Assembly: GCA_943736015.1 (NCBI GenBank)
Contig: OX031071.1
Coordinates: 13,674,119 to 13,738,118 of the forward strand
Direction of reading: 5' to 3'
DNA length: 64,000 nucleotides
Origin: Tridacna crocea
Taxonomy: Eukaryota; Mollusca; Bivalvia; Cardiida; Cardiidae
The notes beneath the pieces are model-generated. The model had not been told where the DNA came from. It made no database searches and saw only the letters and a list, made by a program, of their open reading frames with translations. Shown in pieces: positions 10,675 to 21,500 of this stretch. Within the stretch, counting starts at the first letter, position 1, and the number at the start of each line of letters is the position of its first letter. The position numbers were made by a program, and so were the translations under genes.

Positions 10675-10865
10675 ATGCAATTTAAACAGCTTAGGTCATA
10701 TCATGACAATCAGTACACCTAGGCAGGTGTTTCCTAGTTTTCTCACAACAGTACTGATACAACTTGTTTTCCAAGCCTTTGATTTTTAACATGTATCGGG
10801 GATGAGACATAAAAAATCACAGGGAACAAATTTTGCTTCAACTGGGTATTAAACTGGCATCCATT
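10675..10865 (-). mobile_element. old SINE copy, same family as 9777-10047
   Basis: It shares CAGCTTAGGTCATATCATG, GTGTTTCCT and TCAACTGGGTATTAAAC (decayed B box) in the same order. The tRNA head is lost where the next MITE begins. Confidence 0.65.
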
Positions 10866-10867
10866 TA

Positions 10868-11081
10868 CCCATTACCACACAATCCCTACTTTTGACGACC
10901 CTGATAAAGAAGCCTTTAGAAATCATCATGAGAAAAGGAGAAAATGCTGGTAACCAGCATTTTCTCCTTTTCTCATAATGTTTTCTATCTCCACAAAACA
11001 AATTTTAAATTTTCAGTCACTTTTGTCATCTGCAAATGCTTTCAATTTGGGCATGTTAAAATTTTGTTGTTTGGTAATGAA
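10868..11081 (+). mobile_element. TTAA MITE, forward
   Basis: Left flank TTAC, right TTAA at 11082-11085. Core GGTAACC with TCTCAT in place of TCCCAC, matched on both arms. Confidence 0.87.
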
Positions 11082-11287
11082 TTAATTCATGAGCCATATA
11101 CACTAAGTACTGAGCTTCACAGCTAGGCTTGGGGTAAAGGAAACTATTCTTACAGTTTTTTGGATTAGAGTTTAAGAATATAGATCTTGTGTTGACAAAT
11201 TCATGTGTGGAGCTTTGGCTAACAGTGACGGCTAATATAAGGCAGAAAAAGATCACAAATTCTGCCTTAAAACATATTTTTATGAGT

Positions 11288-11470
11288 GTTAAAACTGCAA
11301 ATACTTGCAGACAAAACCTTAGATGTGGTTGAAATGATGGCATTGTCTTAGGAAGAGCTCTATTACCATTGTGAGCACAGCAAAAAATGCTGATTAATAG
11401 CATTTTCTACTTACCCTCCACAATCTTTACGAAGGCTTTCTTTCACAGGGTCCTGAAAGGATTGAGTGAG
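11288..11470 (-). mobile_element. TTAA MITE relic
   Basis: Partial arm (GCAAATACTTGCAGACAAAA) and a decayed core around 11368-11425. The ends are not defined. 11471-11855 contains nothing recognised. Confidence 0.5.
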
Positions 11471-11859
11471 CATATCTGAGCTTGGATTGTCGAAGTTTCA
11501 CTCTAACCTATGATCAGTGATTTATTAGCAGTAGGATTTTTCTCGGAAAATGAAGAAGTCAGAATTGGTTGGAAAACAAGGTCATCTAATTTTAAAACTG
11601 ACACAACAATAAAAGTAACTCTATGAACAAACTGAACAAGCATGTCACGATAAAAAATTGAACATTTTATTACAATATATAGTAAGAATATTTCATGACC
11701 TATTTCTAAATTCATGAGCAGTGTTTTTGTCAGAACTGGAAAAAAGTCTAGATGTGTCACAAAGAGTAAAATACCCCCACCAAGTGCTTCGATAGTGAAT
11801 ACAGGAGAACAAAATGTACTTCAATTATACACATCTATGTAGTTCAAACCGTATGTTAA

Positions 11860-12080
11860 CTCTTTACCACTCGACAAAACTTCAGACTACTTCAAATTGA
11901 AAGCATCTGCAGACGACAAAATAAAGCTGACTGAAAAATTGAAATTTGATCTGGGAATGGTGGAAAACACTGTGGGAAAAGGAGAAAATGCTGGTTACCA
12001 GCATTTTCTCCTTTTCCTACAGTGTTTTCAAATGGCTTCTTTCTCGGGGGTGTCAAAAATAGGGATTGTGTGGTAATGGG
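11860..12080 (-). mobile_element. TTAA MITE, reverse, 221 bp
   Basis: TTAA at 11856-11859 and 12081-12084. The hairpin uses ACACTGTGGG paired with CCTACAGTGT, so both arms share the C-for-T change. Confidence 0.9.
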
Positions 12081-12213
12081 TTAAGTTATACACCTCTAAG
12101 TCTAAACTCAAAGGAAGATAAGTCAAGACTAATACTTTCTACCTTAGAAAATGCTCCAGTTTATGTATTTGGCATTTTGGCATTGAAAGTAAAAAGATCT
12201 AAGCTGCTTTTGA

Positions 12214-12437
12214 TTCTCACTACCAAACAATCTTGAGTTTTAATGACCCCGAGTAGAAGGCCTTTTGAAAACATTCTGGAAAAAGGAGAAAATGCTGGCA
12301 ACAAGCATTGACTCCCTTTCCCACAATACTTTCTGTTTGTTCATGAGTAGATGCCATTATTTTAGCACCATCTCATTTTGTTACCTGCAAATCCTTCAAA
12401 TATGGACTAGTCTAAAATTTTATCATATGGTACAGGG
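12214..12437 (+). mobile_element. TTAA MITE, forward, degraded ends
   Basis: It starts CACTACCAAACAATC without TTAA and ends at TTGA (12438-12441). The core is mutated (CTGGCAACAAGC). Confidence 0.75.
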
Positions 12438-12504
12438 TTGATACAATGACATCAAAGCTCACTGAGGAGTTTGCATCACAAAGGTACCAATGCCTAATTC
12501 TTAA

Positions 12505-12726
12505 CTTATAACCACACAACAAAATTTTTGGCTTGTCCAAATCAAAAGGATTTGCAGACGACAAAGTAAAAAGTGACTGAAAATTGGACATTTGTTTTGT
12601 GAAGGGTAGAAAACATTGTGGGAAAAGGAGAAAATGCTGGTTACCAGCATTTTCTCCTTTTCCCACAATGTTTTCTAAAGGCTTCTTTTTCAGGGGCATC
12701 AAAAGTAGGGATTGAGTAGTAATGGG
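12505..12726 (-). mobile_element. TTAA MITE with exact empty site at 16555
   Basis: TTAA at 12501-12504 and 12727-12730; 222 bp. Flanks GCCTAATTC and AGCAGGCTGCCTCC are contiguous around a single TTAA at 16555-16558. Confidence 0.96.
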
Positions 12727-12730
12727 TTAA

Positions 12731-13370
12731 AGCAGGCTGCCTCCAAAAAACCTGTGACAACACTAAAAATACATTTTATTTTTTCAATATATTGTTTAAT
12801 TTAGCGGTATTCGAGGTAAAAATCTATGCAAGCTTACACAATTCTCTCATCTCTATCATTTTAATTTGATAGTATTACATAAAATCACAGCTATTGTGTA
12901 AATGTTCAAGTCTAAAAAATATTGTTTAGTAAACAGTACAAATCTAAAATGACAAAAAGCTTCCCAAAAAACCTTGAAATATCATGGCTCGGTTTTTGCA
13001 ATGAAAAAAAAAAATTCTAGTTTTACATTTTCGTGACAGGTTTTGTTGGTTTTCAGTGTTTTCTTTTCACTATCTTAAAACCAGGCAATCTGATACATTT
13101 GCAACTAAATTCCTTTGAAAACCTGACTTGAATTTATTGTTACTATCATTTTTGTATGCACCCTGGTAGGTATGAATAAATGATTTTAAGGTCAAATATG
13201 TTTTATATCATACTAGTATGTCAGATTTTAAATAGAACAGGCCCTATAATGTTCTTTGCACATTGTGTCATCTACTTCTATATGAAAACACAGAAATGAA
13301 GAATTAAAATAAGAGCTGCCATAAACAGAGAAGCAGATAAGTAGAGGTAGTACCCTGTATAATACCTTAT
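12731..13370. other. unique-looking AT-rich sequence, nothing recognised
   Basis: No open frame, repeat end or RNA signature seen, apart from about 70 bp at its left edge that is duplicated near 16560. Confidence 0.5.
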
Positions 13371-13379
13371 TATAAAGCA

Positions 13380-13457
13380 TGAACCTTTTGAAAACATTGC
13401 TGAAAAATGAAAAAATGCTAACAAACCAGCATTTTCTCCTTCCCAATCATGTTTTCA
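13380..13457. mobile_element. TTAA MITE core relic
   Basis: Only the central hairpin region survives (TTTTGAAAACATTGCTG ... CAGCATTTTCTCC). Confidence 0.55.
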
Positions 13458-13554
13458 CCATTTGCACGTCTATTCGAACCATCGAGTAAGATTTAACGTC
13501 TGCATATGACATGAACCAGAAGAATACTAAACTGTATAATTAGGCAGAGTTAAC

Positions 13555-13775
13555 CCTTTCCCAAACGACAAACTTTTGGACTAGACTAGATTGAAAGCAT
13601 TTGCAGACGACAATTCAACTCTTGCTGAAAAAACGATTTCTGTCTATGATAGGGTAGAAAACATTTTGGGAAAAGGAGAAAATGCTGGTTACCAGCATTT
13701 TCTCCTTTTTCCCACAATGTTTTCAAAAAGGCTACTTTTCCAGACCCGTTAAAACCAGGGATTGTTTGGGAAAGG
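13555..13775 (-). mobile_element. TTAA MITE, reverse, 221 bp
   Basis: TTAA at 13551-13554, TTAC at 13776-13779. CCCTTTCCC/GGGAAAGGG ends and core GGTTACC. Confidence 0.9.
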
Positions 13776-14015
13776 GTTACAGATCACTACCTACATGGCA
13801 ACAATGCTTCCGTTCTTCAGCAAAACATTTGTTGCAATTGTTCTACTTAATTCTCTGCGAGGCATTTCAAATTAACCTCAATAAATATTTCAATCAACAT
13901 TAAGACATTCCCCTCCTTATCTGAACCTCTGCAAAAATGTGATAACCATACAAACTTCCAGGAAAGGTAATTCAGCACAATACAATAAAATGATACATGT
14001 CTGCTACATCATTAA

Positions 14016-14235
14016 CCCTTTACCACACAATCCCTACTTTTTACAAACTCAGAAAAGAAGCCTTTTGAAAACATGGTGGGAAAAGGAGAAAATGCTGGTA
14101 ACCAGCATTTTCTCCTTTTTCCACAGTATTTTCTACCTTTTCCAAAACAAATTCAATTTCTGAGCCCCATTTCTTTTGTCGTTTGCAAATGCTTTCAATT
14201 TGGACAAGTCTAGAATTTAATCGTTTGGTAAAGGG
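14016..14235 (+). mobile_element. TTAA MITE, forward, 220 bp
   Basis: TTAA at 14012-14015 and 14236-14239. Core GGTAACC. 14240-14528 after it shows nothing recognised. Confidence 0.92.
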
Positions 14236-14532
14236 TTAAATACATGTATCTCTTACACAAGAGAATTATAGCCTGTAACAACAGCCTTGCAGTCCATGGT
14301 CGAATCCTTATAGGTCATGAGTGGTTTGTCACTTACAGGGCTATAATGTATGACACTAGAGGAGCCGAGATCATTTACAATAATACAACAGTGAAGTAAC
14401 TTTGTATTCAATAACACCATGTTTTCACCTTCAATTGTTTCATGTCATCAAGTCTTTGCTACACGATAGAAACATGCATTAGACCTGTCTGAATTGAATG
14501 CATTTGCAAATCACTGAGTAAATGTTACTTAA

Positions 14533-14751
14533 CTCTTTCCAACACAATCTTAACTTTTATCGACCCTGAGAAAAATCCTTTTGAGAGCATTGTGTGAAAA
14601 GGAGGAAATGCTGGTGACCAGAATTTTCTCCTTTTCCATCAATGTTTTCTACCTTTGACAAAACAAATTTCATATTTTTGGTCACTTTTATTGGTCATCT
14701 GCAAATGCTTTCAATTTGGACCAGCATAAATTTTCATTGTTTGGAAAGGAG
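14533..14751 (+). mobile_element. TTAA MITE, forward
   Basis: TTAA at 14529-14532, TTGA at 14752-14755. Core mutated (GGTGACCAGAA). Confidence 0.85.
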
Positions 14752-14769
14752 TTGAAATGAGGGAATTCC

Positions 14770-14900
14770 TTGCTGGTAGGGTAAAAAGATTGTAGGAAAA
14801 GGAGAAAATGCTGGTTTCCATAATTTTCACCTTTGCCCACAATGTTTTCAAAACGCTTCTTCTTTAGGATGGTTTAAGGTCTGCATTGTGAAGTAAAGAG
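14770..14900 (-). mobile_element. TTAA MITE, right two thirds
   Basis: Begins within the arm at GGTAGGGTAAAAAGATTG and runs to TTAA at 14901-14904; the left terminus is absent. Confidence 0.7.
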
Positions 14901-14997
14901 TTAAAAAAAATTGTTTTCATGCCTAAAAATCTTAATGCCTCTTGGAGAACATAAAACTTTTAAAAGCTTTCTCCAAACCAGTCCTAAACCCTTTATC

Positions 14998-15209
14998 ACG
15001 CAATGCCAACTTTTGAGGCTCCTGGAAAAGAAGCCTTTTAAAAACATCGAGGGAAAAGAAGAAAATGCTGGTAACCAGCATTTTCTCCTTTTCCCACAAT
15101 GCTTTCTCTCGTCTTTGATACAAATTTCAAATTTTCTCTCACTTTTATTTTGTTGTCTGCAAATGCTTTCAATCTGGACCAGTCTGAAACTCTATTGTTT
15201 GGTAAAGAG
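14998..15209 (+). mobile_element. TTAA MITE just downstream of the RAD21 stop
   Basis: CTAA at 14994-14997 and TTAA at 15210-15213. Core GGTAACC. It lies within about 85 bp of the stop codon and could fall inside the 3' UTR if the proximal poly(A) signal is not used. Confidence 0.87.
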
Positions 15210-15278
15210 TTAAAACTTGGGCCTGTACAGTCACAGATCTATACCGGCACTATCGAACACAAATTCTCAACCCTTAAG

Positions 15279-15284
15279 TTTATT
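15279..15284 (-). terminator. candidate RAD21 poly(A) signal AATAAA
   Basis: AATAAA on the minus strand lies only 10 nt after the stop codon. It would give an unusually short 3' UTR, so a more distal signal may be used instead. A TTAA MITE begins about 80 bp beyond the stop. Confidence 0.35.
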
Positions 15285-15293
15285 GCCACATGA

Positions 15294-15587
15294 TCAACAA
15301 GCAATCCCGAACTTGGGTCCTTTGCCTATAAGAATATCCCCAAAGGGCTCTGACTGAGATACTGTGATGACACTGTGCTTTTTCAACACTAACAAAGTGT
15401 AGAACTTGGAAGTCACTTGTTTCCTGTTCAGTTTCTTAGCCATGTCCTTAAAGCTTAGTTCATCTGTGTATTTAAATCCTGAATCTAGTGTATGCTGCAT
15501 CTGGGCTGTTCGTTTTGTCCATCTGGTTTCTTCTTCCTCAGCATTCTGTGGCATTACCTCTCCACCTTCTACATCTTCACCAAATGC
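15294..15587 (-). CDS. RAD21: RAD21 last coding exon, SMC1-binding winged helix (residues 561-657)
   Basis: The acceptor is ATCCACAG; the stop TGA is at 15296-15294. It encodes [19 protein letters not shown] and [17 protein letters not shown] and ends [10 protein letters not shown], a close fit to the RAD21 C-terminus (winged helix that caps the SMC1 head). Confidence 0.96.
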   Translation of the reverse strand, partial: AFGEDVEGGEVMPQNAEEEETRWTKRTAQMQHTLDSGFKYTDELSFKDMAKKLNRKQVTSKFYTLLVLKKHSVITVSQSEPFGDILIGKGPKFGIAC

Positions 15588-18500
15588 CTGTGGATACAAC
15601 AATATTTGTAAGTAACTTTCCCACACCACAGTAATTAACCCTTTACCACAAAATCCCAACTTTAAACCCTTTAGGAAGAATCATTTTGAAAACATTGTGA
15701 GTAAAGGAGAAAATGCTGGTTACCAATATTTTCTCCTTTTCTTACAATGTTTTTTGCTCAAAGTCAACTTTTAAAGTTTTAGCAGAATTTGTCATCTTTA
15801 AATGCTTTAGAATCAGACAACTCCATAATTTCGTTAACTCATTACCACACAATCCCTACTTTTGACGCCCTAGGAAAAAAGCCTTTTGAAAACACTGTGG
15901 GAAAAAGAGAAAATGCTGGTAACCAGCATTTTCTCCATTTCCCCAGTGTTTTCTACCCTTCCCAGACCAAATTTTAATTTTTCAATCACCTTTATTTTGT
16001 TGCCTGCAAATGCTTTTATTTGAACCAGTCTAAAACTTTCTAATGTGGTACAGAGTTAAGTGGCAAAGAATTGAAATACAATGCATAAAATTTTAGGAAG
16101 AAACAGAAATGCTCTTGGAAAACATGTGTGCAAGTAGATCTGATAGCTTGTACATCCAATCAGCCATGCTGCTGCACCATTTTCTAGATTAAAAGTGTTT
16201 GATCAATGCCTTTGTCAAGATCATTTCAGTGATCTTGTACTGCAGCTCATTGTAAAGAGTTTCAGAAAATATTTGATCAGCAAAAAAAGCCTCTTCCTTT
16301 TCAAAAAATGGATTGTGTTCTATAGTGTATGGTGTTCAATTCTGTTTTCAACTTGATTTCACTTACATTGCAGTAGCCAGTGCACCTACCCATTCTTTTT
16401 GGAAGAAACTACTACTAGTAATTCAGACTATTCTTTCTAAACCACTAGCTGCTTTCCCACATAGTATTTGGCAAAAAAATTGATCAAGGGTGAGAGAGCA
16501 ATGATTCAAAGCTCACTGAGGAGTTTGCATCACAAAGGTACCAATGCCTAATTCTTAAAGCAGGCTGCCTCCAGTAAACCTGTGTCATCACAAAATGACA
16601 ATGACTAAAAAACAGTCCCCTGAAAAAAATGGCTGAAATGGCAACTAACTGGCAATCCCCACTAGATAAAAAACATCCAGAATAAAGTTTATACTTACAA
16701 CAGGTCCTGCCGAGGGTGGTCCAACTGAAGGTGGTCCTACAGATTGTGGACCTACAGAGAACGGAGCAATGGAAGGAGGCCCATCCTCTTCAAACTGTGG
16801 ATGAATAAGACTAGGTACTTCTGGTATTTCAATCTGTGGATTACTAACAGACTGGCCAAATACATCTGAAACATTGGGATCCATCGCTGATGTGTTTTGT
16901 GGAGTGGGTGGGGCTGGTAGGGAAGTTCGGGTAATGTTTTGTTCATCACTTCTGGTTGATCTCCTGGAAGCCTCGAGTATTGTTGGTTCTTCGACAATGG
17001 TGCTTATCTCATCTCTGATGTTTGTGATTGTGCTCATTCCCATCCTGGATTTTTCTGTTGATAAAATAAGGTTTCAGATTTCGAAGTATCTCAAGTAAAA
17101 ATTTGATAGTTCTAGTATCGAAAGGTACAAGTCAATTCCTAGAATCGACATCCCCCCAAATGTGGAGTGGGGTCAACTAGACCCCCAACGTTAAAATTTG
17201 GGTCCTCTTGGTAGAGGCCCATTAGATAAAGCTACATACAAAATTTGGTAGCCCTAGGCCTTGTGGCTATGTACCAGTAGATTATTAAAGTTACCCTATA
17301 TAAGCCCATGTAAAACTTGTGATACCCCGGGACAGGGCCAAATTTGACCCCAGGGTTATAATTTGGGCAACCTTGGTAGAGACCCCCTAAAGCTACATGC
17401 AAAATTTGACAGCTCTAGCCCTCATGGCTAGAGGGGCACCCTTGCAGGGGTCCACTAGATAAAGCTACATGCCAAATTTGGTAGCCCAAGGCCCTATGGC
17501 TAGGTCGAGGAAGAATTTTAAAAGTTCTCCCTATACAGGGACAGGGCCAAATTTGACCCCAGGGCTATAATTTGGGCACCCTTGGTACAGACCCACTAGA
17601 AAAAGCTACATGCAAAATTTGACAGCTCTAGCCCTTACGGCTAGAGGGGCACCCTTGGCAGAGGTCCACTAGATAAAGCTATATGCCAAATTTGGTAGCC
17701 CTAGGCCCTATGGCTAGGTCGAGGAAGAATTTTAAAGTTCTCCCTAAATAAGCCCATGTAAAACTTGTGACTCCCCGAGTTGGGGCCAATTTTGACCCCA
17801 GGGCTATAATTTGAAGAAACTTGGCAGAGGTCCACTACGTAAAGCTACGTGCCAAATTTGGTAGCCTTAGGTCTTACGGTTTCAGACCAGAAGATTTTCA
17901 AAATTTTTCAGTTTTGTTGCCATGGCAACCAGAGTTTTTAAAGGAATTAAATTCTTTCAACAAATTCTGAAGAGGACCATGGCAGGATCATTTCTGTTAA
18001 GTTTCAACAAAATTGGCTTGGTAGTTTCAGAGAACATGTTCTAAAAATAAAGTTAACACACTGACGGACGGATGCACGGACGGACAGACGCAACAGGCCA
18101 TGACATAAGCCCTCAGGCCTTCTGCCAGTGGAGCGAAAAATTGAAATTTGATTTGAGGTTGGTAAAAAACGTTGTGGGAAAAGGAGAAAATGCTGGTTAC
18201 TAGCATTTTCTCCTCTTCCCACAATGTTTTCAAAGGGTTTTTTTCTCAGGGTGGTTGAAAGTGGGGATTGTTAGGTAAAGTGATAAAGCATCCTTTTGTC
18301 AGAGCATGGCTCCAATATATGATGGCACTGCCTGTACTTCTCTTACCTGTAGCAGATCTGTCAATTTCTCGAGATACATCTGTAGCATCCAGTTCTAGTC
18401 TTTCTTCATCTGCGTCTATCTCTTCCATCTGTTTGGTCAACAGATTTCTCTTGTACACCTGCATAATTGAAGTGTAATGGCCATGTATCAAATGTTTACC

Positions 18501-21500
18501 ATTAATAATCAAAACGTTCTAGAACCCTTCAATCTTCTGTTGTATTCACAGGCAATACCAATTGTTGTCCTCATTTTAAGTTTCAAAATCAGCCATCTTT
18601 ACCTGTATTTACTAACCATTCTTGAGAATATCCTTAGTATTATTCCCCAAAATTTGCTATATTTGTACACCAAGTAACACAACTTCTGATTGGCTACACC
18701 ATTCTGGAGAATAAGACAAAGAATGTTTTGAACAATGGATCAATACAAACTCACATTTGGCTTAACCTTACAAGACACACAAAAATACCCCCAGCTATAC
18801 CCATATGGGAATTTGGAAAGCACTAGCAGAAAATTTTAATGTAACCGATATGATGGAATTTGCATTTGAAAGGAGGTAAAAACAATTTGGGAATAGCATT
18901 TTCTCCTTTTCCCACAATGTTTCCTACCCTATCAAAGACAGAAATCATCATTTGAGCTACATTTATGTTATTGACTTCAAATGCAATTAGTTTGGTCTGG
19001 TAAAAAATTTAGTCATGTGGTAAACGGTTAGAGTATGTATATTAACATTGCATTTGGGGATGACTATGGTCAAAGATCTACACTATAAGGCTGATGGTGT
19101 GGACCAAAGATCACAATGTAAATTTTTTGCAACTGATTTTGATCTATGATGTCTGCAAAAGCCATCCTAGGCAACAAAAGTAGTGACAGAGGTAATCCTC
19201 TCTCTCTCAATATTTATTTCCACTTCCAAAATCCAAAGTGAACCATCCAATTTGTTGAAACAGACAGCCTTACCCATTAAGATGGCTCCTCTTACCATTT
19301 GAATTTAAACAACACAGAGTTCCTAAATCAGTCGAAGACAGCAAAAATACCTTATAAGTATATTTTGATCTAATGGCTCTCCCAGGCAGAGCAAACAATT
19401 TCTCAAATCCTCCTGTTTCCTTCCAGTGCATGAGTTTCTTGGTGGGTGGGGCAAGATCTAATGTAGTGACAATGTCTGATGTATCAGACAGCTGCAGTTT
19501 CATGGTTTCACTAGGTATGCCTTGTTGCTCATCAACAATCAGCTTTCTCTTTCTTTTTCTTCTTTCAATGCCTGCAAAAATAACATGTGTACATAAAGGA
19601 TCAGTCAAAACTTGATACAAATCTGCGAAAGTCGGACCAAGACTGTATACACAAAAACCTTTAAATTGGCTAGTCTTGCAATTTAAATTACAACAATATT
19701 TAAAACCATAACTAAAAACAAACGCAGTCCCTCTGTATATATAAATAAATCTAAACCTTTACCAAACAATCCCTGATATTTATAACTGAAAAATAGCCTT
19801 CCGAAAAAATTGTGGGAAAAGGAGAAGATGCTGATAACCAGCCTTTTCTCCATTTCCCAAAAAGTTTTCTACCCTGTTTGAAACAAATTTCAATTTTTGA
19901 TTACATTTATTTTGTCATCTGCAAGTACTTTCACTGTGGACAAATCTAAAATTTTGTTATTTTGTAAAGAGTTAACCCTTTACCAGACAAGACTCTAGCC
20001 ATGTCCAAAATGAATGCAGTTGCAGACGACCATTTCAAGAAAAGGAAAGGGGGCATAAGATCAAGCGTTTGCAAGACAATGTCGATGGGAACAAGGCTGT
20101 GCCAACATTTATGCATTTTCCTCAAAAACAACCATACTCACAAACTCAAAGCAGTAGTTATTTTCAATTATAGATATTACCTTACATTTTAAAAGCCCAA
20201 CAATATTAACACTCACTTGATGATGATAAAACACACAGAATGCAGTTGTGACCAACAAAAAATTCTAAATTTAGTTTGATGTATACAAATACTTTTGATT
20301 TGGATAAACTTGAAATTGGGCCATTCAAAACTGCGAAGTCAATCTGACCTTCAAACCCATACAATTCTTAATCATGTGGGATGCAAAAAAATTCAGTTTC
20401 AATTAGCTTTCACATCCTGAAATGAAAAATTCATTGCCAACATTGTCTATAAATCCTTGGACAAATAATACTAATTAAACCACCTTAGAGGGCAGCTTCT
20501 GATACCACTGTGGGAAAAGAGTGATAGAATATGTCTCAGTACCCTTTACTAGTTTATTCTTGCATCCAGACAATAAAGACATACAAATAGCTGGTTCTGG
20601 TATCGTTGCAAGTATTCAACATACCTGGTATGGCAGTGACATCCAATGGTTCAAGAGCAAAAGCCTCCTCTTCATTTGTGATCAATGTTAGCTGTTCATG
20701 TGATGTACCCGCTGCTGGTGTATTTACAATCACTGTGTCAGACTGGCCAGGTGTTGGTTCTTGTTCTATTGAAATAGAGGTAAGTAAACTTAAACCCTTA
20801 CTAAACAGAATTTGAACTGTTCTAAAACCCAAATGTATCAAGATTACGACTTAAATGTGGCTTAAATGATAGAAAATGTTTTTGAAAGGGTAAAAAGAAA
20901 AACACATGGTGATCAATACATGGATCCGTGGAAATCGATATTTGACCAATCAGGACATCGCATTTATTCTACCCGATGTCCTACCTTGGTTTCTGCTATT
21001 TCGGCTCACAAATAAACGACTGTTAACGTTGGAAGAATGCAATTCTCTTTATTTATGTTCTGTTTTTAACGTTTGAATTTTAAAAAAAGCTTAAAAAATG
21101 TGCTTTGCGAACGTGTACCGATGACGTGAGATCACGCAGAGGCTATAGACAAGTTTAAATTGTGATGATTACTGAAAATTTGAACTTATGCAAAGAGCTG
21201 ATCAGCGCTGGATAATGGATTAATTCAATGCTTTCGATTTGGACAAACCTGAAATTTTGTTGTTTGGTAAAGAGTTAAACATGTAACTGACCGATTTTCT
21301 GGTGTTGGATGCTGTTTTCAATATTAGTTTATGGCTGCGGCCAGTGCACCTATCAATTCTTTCCTGGAGTCTCTTTTGCCAGTATTCTGTATGATTGTCT
21401 TTCCAAGCCACTGGCTGCTTTCCCATGTATCCACCATAGAGACAAAAGTCGGTGGGCGGAGAGGTATGAATCCTGTCACACGATAACCATAAATTCTGAC

